Shown here: positions 46,350 to 58,690 of the stretch, piece after piece
Layout of the letters: each line of letters opens with the position of its first letter
How positions within the stretch are numbered: position 1 is the stretch's first letter
Source of the DNA: Epichloe hybrida
Lineage: Eukaryota; Ascomycota; Sordariomycetes; Hypocreales; Clavicipitaceae
Assembly (NCBI GenBank): GCA_019022495.1
Contig: JAFEKR010000033.1
Location: forward strand, 558,001 to 622,000
Direction: 5' to 3'
DNA length: 64,000 nucleotides
Position numbers and translations under genes: made by a program
Notes under the pieces: generated by a model
Database searches by the model: none
What the model was told of the DNA's origin: nothing
Seen by the model: only the letters and a program-made list of their open reading frames with translations

Positions 46350-48042
46350 GGGTAATTATATGTTTTTATTCACAGCCTTATTGTACTTTTACCTTTAAAA
46401 GTAAGGCTAAGAGATTCCAAGCTTCTAATAGAATTTCCTATTATAAACTAAAGCATAAGGATATTACTACTTTAAAAATAGAAGAAAAATAACCTACTAA
46501 GGTTACTAGTAAGTTATCTATCTATTTATTTATATTATATACTTATAACTTATTACTAATACTTTAATCTTTAGTGCTAGAAATCCATCCACAATCCTTA
46601 AGCTAATTATCTTTAATATCCTTTTTTCCTACTAAAAGGGCTTAAAATTCTATGATTTCCTTAGAGGAATTTTTATTAGAAAAGGCAATTAATCAAGTTA
46701 TAAAATTTATACTAGAAAATAACATTACTTTTACTATTATTAATAGTAATTCCTTTAAAGAATTACTTAATTATTATTCTAGGTAAGTTATATATTCTTT
46801 TTTATTATTTATATATATTAGCTAACATAATTTTAGGAATAATAATTTAGCTTCTTTGCTTAATTATAGAAGTATTATATATAGAGTTTCTACTATATAT
46901 AGTATTTCTAAGCAGCAAATTATCTAAAAGATCTAGTATAATCTTTAAAATCAAGGATTTATATTTATTTAGTTAGATATCTAGACTTTATTTAATTCTA
47001 AGTCCTATTTAAGTACTATTGCTAGTTAGCTAGACCTAAACTTTAAGCTTAAATATAAGCTTTTAGGTAAGTAAATCCTATTATTATTATATTATAGATT
47101 ACTAGGTTAGTTATAACTATTTTACTAATTACCTTATATCATAGGATTTAAATATCTATCAAATTCTCACACTAGTGCCTATATTCATAAATCCTTTTAT
47201 AAAATAATATAAGAATATTAGCTTAAGCTAAAGAATATCTTAAGGTATATTATTTATTATCTTTTAATCTATTATCTAACCTTTTACTAATATATAATAA
47301 TACTAGTTTTACTAGAGATAATAGGTCTAATAATAATACTTTTATATCTTCTTATATTAATAAGAACTATAAAAGTATTATTATAGAAAAACCCTATGAT
47401 ATCTAATGTGTTACATATGTTTTTAACATTATTATAAAGGATATTATAATGAGTTTTATTAAATCAACGTCTTCTAAAGAGGATTTAGAAGCGTTTTAAA
47501 ATAGCGAATTTTTGTATTATTTTACGGAAGATATCTCTTCTATTAAAGAGAGACAAGATTACAAGGAATTTAAGTCCTTAGCTAATAGTAAGTAATTTAT
47601 TATAGTTATTATAAGTATTATTACTAATTTCTATAGGAATCCTTAGTTAACTTAAAAGGGTTACTATTATTATTAAGAATAACTAAGGATTATATAAGAC
47701 TTAGTTAAAATCTTTACGTAAGGCAAAAAATAAAGGCTATATTGCTAAGAATTACAATATTATAAGAATTCCTTTAGGTAAGTTATTATCTATTATCTTA
47801 TATATTATATATAATACTAATTATATCTTTAGCCAATGAAACTAGGTGGAATTTAACCTATAAGAGAATTAATACTGCTTTAGAGCTTAAAGAAGCTATT
47901 ATTCTTCTTAATAAGGAGTCTAATATTATAGCTCTTAAGGATACTATTTTAACCACATAAGAATAGGTGGATTTAGCTACCTTAAGTAGCATATTAAAGG
48001 TCTTTTATAAACTTACTATTATACTTTAAAGCTAGAAGTATA

Positions 48043-49938
48043 TATATATTCTTTACGCTAGATAGCTAATTAAGTAGCTAGTCCTAGTACTCTAACCGCT
48101 TAGTTAAGAGAGAAAACCCTAAAATAAGAAGAAAAACCCTCTTATATCTATATATAGGCTAGCGCTAGCCCTCTTATAGGCCTACACTATGTTAGGTATA
48201 GCTAACTATAGGTATTTAGTGCTAGCTTACGCTAGCTTTATTCTATAGAAAATAAGAGAAAAGAAAAAATATATAGTAGTAATCCTAGCTAGCTTCCTTT
48301 AATACTACTTTAGCCCTATACTAGCCTTACCTTATGCCTCTTACTTTATTTTATAGTAAGGTAAATTTTAATTTATAATAATAGTTTACTTTTTATTTAC
48401 TTTACTCCTAGCTTCTCTAGTGTCTTACTTTTTAGCTAACTTTAGCCTAGTACTAGTTTAAATACCTTATAAAGTCTAAGTATATAGTTTTATTTACTTA
48501 TAGTAAGAGGTAAGTAATTTAGGCTTAGTATTTAAGTAGTTTTACTTCTAGATTACTTATATACTATTTATATATTTATTTATCTTATACTTTATTTTCT
48601 AGGTAATATTATAATTTATTCCCCCCCCCCTTTTTCTAAAGTATAAAAAAGGGCTTTTTCTCCTATAGGGTTTTAACCTTTTTTCTTTTCTTATATTAAA
48701 CTTCCTAATAGTTTTTATTTTCCTTACTCTTTCTTAAAGCTATTTAAGGCTTTTCTAGCCTAGTACTAATTTAATTACTAATATTTTATATAGAAATTTA
48801 TAATAAAATATTATAAAATACTATAAGTATTTTATTATTAGTGCTATTTTAGTTTTAATTTACTTAGGAAATTATAGCCTTAAAGAGGTATTTAAGGAAA
48901 TCCCTTATAGTAAAATAATTAAAGTAAGCTAAGGTTAAAGATCTTAAAGTAAGTTATTTTTGCCCTTATTTTATACCTATTCTAGGTCTAATCTAGGGTA
49001 GCTAGGTAAACCTTAAGTATTATAATATATGTCTTATAAGATATAATTTATTAAGAATCTAGGGCACTAGTGTTATAATATTATTAGTAAGTTAATTTAT
49101 TACTAGCCTAGGAGTAAGGCTAATTTACATATAAAGGGGTAATTTCTAGCGCTTACTTTAACTATTAGGTTTATAACTATAGATATTTTAAGGTAATATT
49201 AGTAGTATTTATACTTACTCTAAGCTTACTTTAGTGCTAATTTACTTATAGCTAAATATTACTAGCTAGTAAGGGGAGTATTAGTAATTAGTTAATACTT
49301 AGGCTAGTATAGTTACTAGGAGTAATATAAGTGGTTTTACTCTAGTATAGTAGTGGCTTTAAATTAGGGCTAACTTTAATTATTTAGGCCTTAGAGAACT
49401 ATATAGCTTAGGTTAAGAAACTCTATGCTAAAAACTATACTAAGAAAAAATAGGGTACTATAGTAATAGGCCTAGACCTAGCTAGGTTTAGGTTTGCTAA
49501 GGAATAATATAATAAGGTTATCTTTTAGCTCTAGTAGCTTAACACCTAAGTAATAAAAATAAACTAGCTCCTCGCTACTAGCCTAGTAGCTAAGGGTAAG
49601 AGTAAGGTAATAGAGAATATAATCCTAGTTTCTAAAGAGAAATAAGGCTAATTTTAGGTTAGTAAAGGGGTAGTAGTAAGCTAGGGTAAAATAATACCTA
49701 TAGTTTTTTATCTTAAAATTAATCTAATAACTATTCTAAACCTATAGTCTTTTTATCTTAGTGTGATTTTGCCTTATATCTAGGCTGCCTCCGCGGCTAT
49801 ATTGTCCTACCTAGTGTCTCTCTCTAGTTGTTTATAGCGTCCGTTTGTTAATTGTTTTAGTTGCCTCTAGGGCGGCCTAGATCCTCCCCTATTTTGCGTT
49901 AGCTAAGGGCCAGGTCTTGTGCTAATGTGTAATATTGG
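48043..49938 (-). mobile_element. LINE-like insertion with 15-bp TSD
   Basis: The insert splits the hAT relic between matching copies of AAAGCTAGAAGTATA (48028-48042 and 49939-49953), and the host reading frame continues after it. The left end, TATATATTCTTT, is shared with two other copies, while their right ends differ. That indicates a minus-strand element with a TA-rich 3' tail and 5' truncation. The right 180 bp (49760-49938) is GC-richer. I recognise no reverse transcriptase in the 1.9 kb, which may be only the 3' part, so LINE is inferred from insertion structure. Confidence 0.7.
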
Positions 49939-50753
49939 AAAGCTAGAAGTATAATACTCTAGGTTTAGTTTCACTTTTTATTAATAGGATATATAAATAT
50001 TTTAATAATATAAAAGAGGACTAAAAGGCTTATATTTGCTAGGTATTTATATTTCTTCCTTATATTTTATTCTATATATACTAACATATAATAGGAAGCT
50101 TATAGCCCTCAAGGCAAGGCTTTTATAGTATCTATAGATATTAGCTTAAATAAGCAAGCTAATTATTTTCCTAAAGATATAGGAAATAATTACTTCTTAT
50201 ATTAGCCTTATCTATATGCTATATTATTAGACCCTTAGCTTAACTTTTAAACTATAAAGGATAAGCTAAAGTTAGAAAATTAAACCTTAGAAAGGTTAAT
50301 AAAAAACCTTGAAAAGGATTATAATTTGTAAGTATTATATAATGTTAATAATCCTTTCTTACTTATAGTTTTAACTTAATAATGTATAATATTATTAGGA
50401 TTTTACCCCTTTATAAAGAAAACCAAGCTAATAGTAATATTAGAAAGTAACATTAACAAGCAAATACCTAATTTATAGTTAATCTTTTAGGGCCTAGTTA
50501 ACCTAGGACTTTTAAAAATCCTAGGCCTAAGCCTAAAACTAACCTTTATAAAGGTTTATTTCCTAATAAGAGGGAAAAGTCTATTTAAAAGAATAAAAAG
50601 AATAAAATTTCTACTTATACTAAGCTAGATATTTAAGAAGATAAGGTAAGTATACTTCCTTACTTTAATAACCTTATTAATATACTAATATTATCATAGG
50701 AGGAAATATTTAAATAGTGGGAAGATAATACTAAATCTTTCCCTATTTTAAGT

Positions 50754-51582
50754 TATTGATATGTAGGGAGCTAGTTGCCAGCTGGTAACAGCTGTACAGG
50801 TGTAGCTTTACGGTCAGGGACTAGTAGAACCACTACGTTAAATATTTATTTAACGCAACGCAACGGAAGGTTTTGGCAGTTATTAACTAATAGAATTTAA
50901 TCTAGATAACTTTTACAATATCTTATATACTAATAGAATTGATTTTAGTGACATTATACAGGCAATGTAGCTGTTAGATTAAGAGGCCTAGCTATCTAGC
51001 TAGATTGAAAAGATCTTCTTCCTCTTATATACTCACTAACTATATTAGTGAATTTAGACTGCTAAAGAGGTCTTATAGGCTACTTTTTATTTTTTGTAAA
51101 ATTCATTTGTATGTAAAATCCAAAAAATCAACTCACCACCATACAAACTAGCAACCCATATGCACTAAATTTTAGTCCAAAAAATATTCTTACATCAAAT
51201 AAAAGCCCTATCTTCTAGCTTTAATTTGCTATATGTAAGACTTTTGTACAACCTTTAGTTAAAGAGAAAATCGCTGTTAAAGATAGCTATAGGGTAACCC
51301 GCGTACAGGGTAACCTGCTTACGTCACCCTAGCTTACCTAATTACTAGTGGCACTGTGGTTGTAGCTACGCTTGCAGTCACAACGCAATTAAATAATTCA
51401 CAATTAATTTAGATTAGTCATTCACACGGTTAGTCATAGCTATTAATAGCTATAACGTAGCTATTAATAGCTATCTTCGCGACCGTTAACAGCTGCAGTG
51501 TAGCTATTAGGCTTGCAATGCAAGCTAGTAATTGAAAGGTCCTTTAACTAGAAAGAGCTAAAAATAGGTCTTATTTTTAACA
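50754..51582 (-). mobile_element. Antisense solo Copia-1 LTR in the hAT dimerisation region, TSD TAAGT
   Basis: The 829-bp sequence TATTGATATGTAGGG...TTTTTAACA is flanked by TAAGT (50749-50753 and 51583-51587). On its own strand it ends AATA, confirming the TG...TA termini. It carries a small local duplication (GGTAACC... near 51293-51312). Confidence 0.9.
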
Positions 51583-51860
51583 TAAGTATTATTGCTAGGA
51601 AATACCTAGCTATTCCTGCTACTTCTAGTGCTATTAAAAGCACTTTTAATACTTGAGGAAATATTATTATAAAAAGACAAACTTCCTTAAAGCATTTTAC
51701 TATTAAGGAATTAATTCTATTAAAGAATTAGGAAAAGGAAGGCAATATTGCTACCAAGCAATATTCAGAGCTTTATGACTATTATAGCACTAATTCTAAA
51801 GAGTCTATATCTTCCTCTGAAGATAATATTTATTCTAATTCAGACCTCTAATTAGGTTAC

Positions 51861-52626
51861 TATAAGGGTTTTTTCCTAGTTTAGTCTAGTTTTCCCTTAA
51901 TAAATTTTTTAACATTTATAAACGTTTTCCTATATTTTGTGGTATTATTACTATATTATTACTATTATTATTACTATTATTATTACTATTATTATTACTA
52001 TTATTATTACTATTATTATTACTATTATTATTACTATTATTATTACTATTATTATTACTATTATTATTATTATTTTACATTTATTATTATTTTAAAAAAA
52101 ACATAAAAGGGAAACATTTTTATAATATTAATATTTTTAAAAACATTAAAATACTAAATAACTAAAAGGTTAACCTTTTTCTATAGTAAATCCCTTATAC
52201 TTACTTATATTCTTATTGTAAGGGCTTGGGCTTTGCCTAAGCATTGTCCGTATAGCAGTTAAAGAGGGAAGTGGTAAAAGTAGTTAGGGTAAGGAAAGGA
52301 GGCTTATATAAGTAACCTAAGGGGTATAAGGGGCATTACTAGGGATAGTCTCTTACTTATTTTCCTTTTTTCTTAAGTCTCTTAATACTATATTAACGCC
52401 CTATCGCAGTCGCCTAGGGGCCAGTCCATAACACTTATTTATATATTTTATTTTCTATTTATTTTTTACTAAACTCTAACACTAATAATATTTTAAAGTA
52501 ATATAAGCTAGTACAAGCTATTATAAGCTATTATAAGCTATTATAAGCTATTATAAGCTATTATAAGCTATTATAAGCTATTATAAGCTATTATAAGCTA
52601 TTATAAGCTATTATAAGCTATTATAT
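51861..52626. other. Microsatellite-bearing spacer
   Basis: It has a 12-bp microsatellite (ACTATTATTATT)n at 51942-52074 and a 10-bp repeat (TTATAAGCTA)n at 52511-52625 with ten perfect units. Between them is non-coding DNA with a short less altered block (52210-52430). The second array abuts the LTR that starts at 52627. Confidence 0.85.
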
Positions 52627-53710
52627 TGTGTGGCTAGAATTGTGACCTCTCGAGACCTCTCTCACAAGACCACAGGCCTCTAGACCTCGGCATCGTTAGA
52701 TCTATTGGCATCGCCGGATCAATCGGATCCCTAGTCATATGACTATCTAGCTAGATAAAATCCCTAGATTCCCTTCCCTTTTATAGAAAATTAACTCTCC
52801 CTTTATTGCCTTTAGCTTAGATTATTTAATAGATAAGATAACCTAGTATTATGTTTAACCTAATAAGATAAATTTAACCTAATATTAAAAAGAGACCTCT
52901 TTTGGCTTGGATCCTCGCGATAAATCGCAAATATCACAGACCTAGATCCCGTTATCTAGGTTCCGTTATTAATATCGTTAAATTCGTTAGTATCGTTAGC
53001 ATCGTTAATATCATCGTTTTTATCGTTATTATTAGCTTCGTTATTAAGACTGTCTTTTCCGTCGTTTTAGGGTGTTGTTTTTCCCCTAATAAAACTAGTG
53101 GAGAAACAGGGAATAGTCCTATTAGACCTTCTGCCATTAAATTTAATAATCCCCTCCTAATATTGCCTCTCTTGTTATTTCCCCCTTTAGTTATCCCTTC
53201 GTATAATTATTACAATTATTAGTAGCTTCTTACCTCTTTTCCCTTTAATCTAGGTCGCTAGATTAAATCCCTTTAATCTAATCATTTAATCTAATATCGT
53301 TAAAATCATCGGATTAGTTAGTTTAATTGATTAGAACCGTTACAACCTTTTTCCCCTTAATCCGGGTAGCTAGATCAAATCCCTTTATTCCGATCATTTG
53401 ATCAAGGCTATCTAACTTGTCCGATATTATCAAAATCATCGGATTTGTCAAATTAAATGATCGCGACCGTTATGACCTTTTCCCTCTTAACCTGGCTTTG
53501 ACCTTTATTTCTAGCTTTGACCTTCTGTGAGAACAATGGTAGCTAGGCAAGAGGTATGGGGGCTCTGGTATATTGACTAAAGCTTGCTAGGTCTAAGTGT
53601 GTTATGCGTGCGAGTCGCTGGCTTATAGCTAGTGGCTCGCTAGCGTCACGTGGACTTAGCCCTAGGGCGTAGCCTATCTATGAGGTACGCTAGTGTACTT
53701 GTGTTATAAG

Positions 53711-55489
53711 CAGAGTATTGCACTAAAACGTGTAGTGTAGTGTAGTATTTATAGTGTAGTGTAGTAACTACACTATAAACTACACTACATTACAAACTAC
53801 ACTAACTATAAGGAAAAAAAAACTACATTACACTAACTATAAAAAAAAAACTATAATATATTACACTACAAATTTTTTTTCCTAAACTACACTAACTATA
53901 AACACTATAAATGTAGTATTAGACTTTTTATTAGTTATTAGTATTATAAGGATTAAAAGAATGCTAGTTATATAAAAGCTTTTATTATTACTTATTTTAT
54001 TTAATTAGTTATAGAATTTATAATATTATATTATTTTAGTAATTTTACTATAACTAAGTAAGGTTATATATAATATTATACTTTTTTAATAATACTATTT
54101 AACTTAATACTTTATTTCCTTAATATAACTTAAACAAAAACCTTCTTATTATATTATTTACTATTTCTATAAATTATTATTATTACTTATTTTAAAAAAA
54201 TTATAAAAAGAACTACTAATAAACTTAATATAAGTAGCTTATTATATCTTATTATAGCTTATAATAGCTTATAATACTAATATTACTAAGATTACTAAGA
54301 TTACTTATAATATTATTAGTGTTAAAGTTTAATAAATAATAAATAATAAATAAATAACTTAAATATAAATACTAGTAATTATAAGTAAATTACTATAGTA
54401 AAAGCTATAGTTTTTAATAACTTAGTATTTTAAGGTTTTTAAAAATATTAATATTATAAAAATGTTTTCTCTTTTATGTTTTTTTAAAATAATAATAAAA
54501 GTAAAATAATAGTAATTATAGTAATAATAGTAATTAAGGTTATAAAAGTTATTAAAGCTTTTATAATAAGTATAGTATATTATATAAAACTAAGTCCTAG
54601 TATTATTTTTAAAAACAAGTTAAACTTATTTTTTATAGCTTATTTAAGCTATATAGGGTAATTAAAATAATACTATTAGTTATCTATTAATAAATTATAA
54701 ATATTAGTTTATTATATTCTTTCTTTATATATTATTATAATAAGATATATAAAGTTACTATATATAACTTCTTAAAGCTTTAGAATTATAAAGCTTAAAG
54801 TAATATTTAATTAGTTTAAATAGTAAATAAATAGTTTAAGCTTTTTTTAAGTTCTTATTATATTAATAATAATATTAAAGTACTAAGTATATATTCTATT
54901 AACTTTTATATATTTATTTAGATTTCTAATTTAATTTAATTATATTAGTTTAGGGTATTTTTTAATTAAATTAATAATAAAAATATAAAATAATTAATAA
55001 TAATAGTAAATAAAATAATTAGAAGGTTTTCCTTAAAGTTATATTAGTAAAATAAAGTAATAAGTATAATAGTATTATTAAAAAGGTATAATATTATAAA
55101 TAACCCTAGTTATAGTAAAATTCTTAAAAAAAGTGAATATTATAAATTCTATAACTAATTAAGTAAAATAGGTAATAATAAAAGCTTCTATATAACTAGC
55201 TTTCTTTTAATCCTTATAATAACATTATATAATAAAAAGGCTTACTTTTTTTTTTACTAACACTACATTGTAGTTTTTGTAGTTAGTGTAGTTAGTAACT
55301 ACACTAACTACACTATATTACAAGTAAAAAAAAACTATAATACACTACACTATAAAAAAAAAAAAACTATAATACACTAACTACAAAAAAAAAAAAACTA
55401 TAATATATTAACTACAAGAAAAAAAAACTACACTATAAATACAAGTTTTTCCTAAAAACTACACTAACTACACTACAAACAATACTCTG
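53711..55489 (+). mobile_element. Complete hAT-type non-autonomous element, TSD GTTATAAG
   Basis: At 1779 bp this is the reference copy of the family. It has TIR CAGAGTATTG...CAATACTCTG and a perfect 8-bp duplication GTTATAAG (53703-53710 and 55490-55497). It sits inside the left LTR of the Gypsy element, which continues at 55498. Subterminal arrays of TGTAGTG and CTACACTA words flank an AT-rich core with no reading frame. The TIR motif and 8-bp TSD indicate hAT mobilisation. Confidence 0.93.
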
Positions 55490-58487
55490 GTTATAAGTAA
55501 GGCCTTATAATTACCCCCCTACTTATAGCCAGGCTCCTAAATAGCTTTTACTAGCTATTTTATAGCTATTCGCTAAGTAGTAGCTATATTAAAATAATAA
55601 TAAATAATATATAGCGCTTAACTACAAATACGCCTATAACTCTCTATTACTTTGCCTTTTTTATCCTTATGTAATTATAGTCTATTCTTTATAAAACATT
55701 ATAACCTTTATATACTACTACTCTTTCTCTATTAGTTATTACTATCTTACTATTAAAATAATAACTATTTACTTAAAGAAGTGCTCCTATATATACTATT
55801 TATATATAGAATATGCTAAGTTTAAGAAACACTTACCTATTAAGCCTAAGATACCTAAGATTAAGTGTCTTTTTCCCTAGGCTTTATTATCTAACCTAGC
55901 TAAGGCCTATACCTTTAAGCGCTATATCTAGTGTAAGAAAAGAGGTAATACCTATAAGACTATAATTTATCCCCTTATTACTTACTTTTCTACTCCTTAT
56001 TACTAACTTTTTATTATAGGCTATGCTTACTATAAAGGGTAATTTTTCTAATTTATTAATAATTTTATTTTAGGTCTAGTTACTCCTAGACACTATAAAA
56101 GATAAAGAGTTTAATAAGCCTATTCCTATGTTTTTAGAGGTAACTTACTACTAACTTACTAAGTATTATATTAGCCTTATTATAGGCTTTAACTATACTA
56201 ATATTACTTATTATATTATGTTTAGTTTAACTAGCACTACTAAGGGCTACTAGGTTAGTAATTCTTTACCTCTTTGCCTAGTCTTTACTTATATTTTTAT
56301 ATAAGCTATATTTATTATATACTAGTAATATATTATTTCTTAGTAATAACTCTAGGTTACTATGTTTTCTACTACTCTTACCCCTAGTATTATAAGTTCC
56401 CTTAGTTTTTTACTATACTTTTAGTGGGTTTTTGCTAACTTTTCTATAAGAAAACTATTATAAGGCTATAGCTATTTAGGAGGCACGTATAGTTCTTTAG
56501 CTTTAGCTAGCTAACCTAGGCTATATAGCCTAGGCAATAGTAATTCACTGCCTTTTCTACGCTATAAAGGAGGTGATTAATATAGATAAAAGTAGCGTGA
56601 AATATGCTATCTAAGGTAATAAGGTATTAAGCTATAATAGCGCTATAATAGAGAGTTTTCCCCTAGTATTACTTAACCTTTAGGGCCCTTTTCTTTTATT
56701 TTTCTATAGTAATTCCTAGACTATTAATTAAAGTGTAATAGTGGCTAATAAGGCTAGGCCTTTTCTATAAGAATATTATATCTTTTTACCTATAACTTGC
56801 TTATATCTTATTACTTTTCTTACTAGACTTATTTTAGTAAAATACCTAAATTATATATTAAGCGCCTTCTATATCCTTTACTATAACCTATTAGTTATAT
56901 TTACTTAGCTAACCCTTCTATTTCACTAGGTATTTATTACTTTCTTAGGTCTTCCTATAGTCCTTAACCTCCTTAACTTTATACTTATTATCTTTATTCT
57001 CTAAGTCTAGTATTAGCATTTCCTTATCTCTAGTGTTTTCATAGTAATTCTATAGCTCTAATAAGCTAACATAGAATATATTATATAGCTAACTATATTT
57101 TTTAGGTAATGTAAGTCTATATACTTATTTTCCTATAGTATTAAGTACTTAAAATAGTCTAATAAATCTAGGGGTTAGCTTTTATTTTATATCCTTAAGC
57201 CTAATATTCTTTACTAATAGTAATACTAGGTTACCTCTTTTTAGCATTAATAGCTAGTAATACTAGTTATAGTACTTTACTTAAGTCTTAGTAGCTTTTA
57301 CTTAGTTTTACTTTAGTTACTCTTTAACTTTATATAGCTTTATAATATATATATAAGCTTCTAGCATCTCCTTTTCTTTAGTCTTATCCTTAAGAGCTAG
57401 GTAAAACTTAAGTAAATAGCCTATAAGGGAGTAATTAGAAAAGTAGCTTATAGTCTTATTTACTATATTATTATAGGCAAATTAGGCTATTAGGAGTAGC
57501 TTAGGCTATATTTATTAGTTATTAGCTATAAAGCATTAAAGGTAATACTTAAGCACTTAGTTTATTCTCTTTATTTACCTATTAGTTTAGGGGTAAAATA
57601 CTATAAAAAGCCTTTACTTCACGTATAATAAGTAGCATAAGTCTAACTAGAATTAGCTTATAAAGACTAATCCCCTATTAGATATAATGCCCTCTAGTGC
57701 CCTAAACCTTAGTTTAATCTCCTTATAGAAAAGCTTTACTAGTTTAGCTATATTAATTATTATAGTTATAAGTAAGAAAATAAAGTACTTAGTAAATTAG
57801 TTTATAATTACTAGGATTATATTAGTCTCTTATTTGCTTACTTAGGTAACTAGTAATCCTATAATAAAATCCATTAAGATTTTTGCCTATAGTTACTATA
57901 GTATTAGTAAGGATTTAAGGCTTCTATATAGGCAATGCTTTCTAGCTATTACTTACTAGTAAACCCTATAGCTTATAATATAGTTAGATACTAACTTACT
58001 TATACCTAGCTACTAGAAGTAACGCTTTAATAGCTTAAGAGTGTATTTAGTCCTAAAGTAACTTACTAGTAAATTATTATAGTGTAGCTATAAAAGCTCC
58101 TATTATAAGATAAGCTCCTAGGGAATAACTACCTAGTCTTAGTATATTAGAAGGCCCCTTATACTATATAACTATAGACTAGCTTTTCCCTTATCTCTTA
58201 CTAGGGAATTATTAATCTTACTATTTTGCCTTTATAAATCTAGATCTTAATCCTATGCCTTTTATAGTAATTACGCTAATAGTTTATTTAGCCTAGATTA
58301 GTAAGGATTTAGTAGCTTAATAGTCTTTTATATTTCTTATACTATGCTAATGTCTTAGATATATATTACCTTCTCCTAGAAATCACCCTTATTTAGCTAA
58401 TCTATTACTAGATTTATAGTAGCTAACTAGCCTCTTAACTAGGCTACTCTAGCCTCTAGAGCTCTCTTTATAGTAGCTAGGGTATTT

Positions 58488-58690
58488 TCCTCCCCTAAAG
58501 GCATTTTACTAAGCCTCTTTACTAAGACTAAGGCATTTTCCTCCCTTAAAGGCATTTTACTATGTTTTCTTTAAGATATTAAGACTAAGGTATTTTCCTC
58601 CCTTAAAGGCATTTTACTATGTTTTCTTTAATATATTAAGACTAAGGTATTTTCCTCCCCTAAAGGTATCTTACTATATTTTCTCTTATA
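58488..58690 (-). repeat. 57-60 bp minisatellite within the Gypsy pol region
   Basis: Four units share CCTAAAGGCATTTTACTA and AAGACTAAGG. In the frame whose stops are only TAG/TAA, each unit gives NAFKGGKYLSLN-like peptide, so the repeat was probably translated. It lies left of the reverse transcriptase on the coding strand's downstream side, in a linker position. Confidence 0.75.

Larger units (their letters stand above)
46350..51860 (+). pseudogene. hAT superfamily transposase gene relic, split by two insertions
   Basis: N-terminal half, 46350-48042: FILENNITFTIINSNSFKELLNYY (about 46710-46790; only its first part is distinctive), a broken LDIWT block (about 46970), CVTYVFN-like (about 47410) and NETRWNLTY (about 47835). 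Preserved introns have GTAAGT donors and TTTAG acceptors, for example GTAAGT at about 46783 with GCTAAC and TTTTAG before 46836. C-terminal half, 49954-51860: after NTLGLVSLFINRIYKY the dimerisation region appears as SFPILS, then ARKYLAIPATSS and LILLKN. The halves are separated by the LINE-like element (48043-49938), and the dimerisation region is cut by an antisense Copia-1 LTR (50754-51582). Stops are RIP-type. It could be the former source of transposase for the CAGAGTATTG elements, which have 8-bp TSDs; I could not find its own terminal repeats. Confidence 0.82.

Noticed and set aside
52902..53222. 106-residue frame, with similar frames at 37886-38125 and antisense at 52952-53137
   Set aside because: They are low-complexity frames inside the 454-bp LTR; most copies lack them and they appear on both strands.
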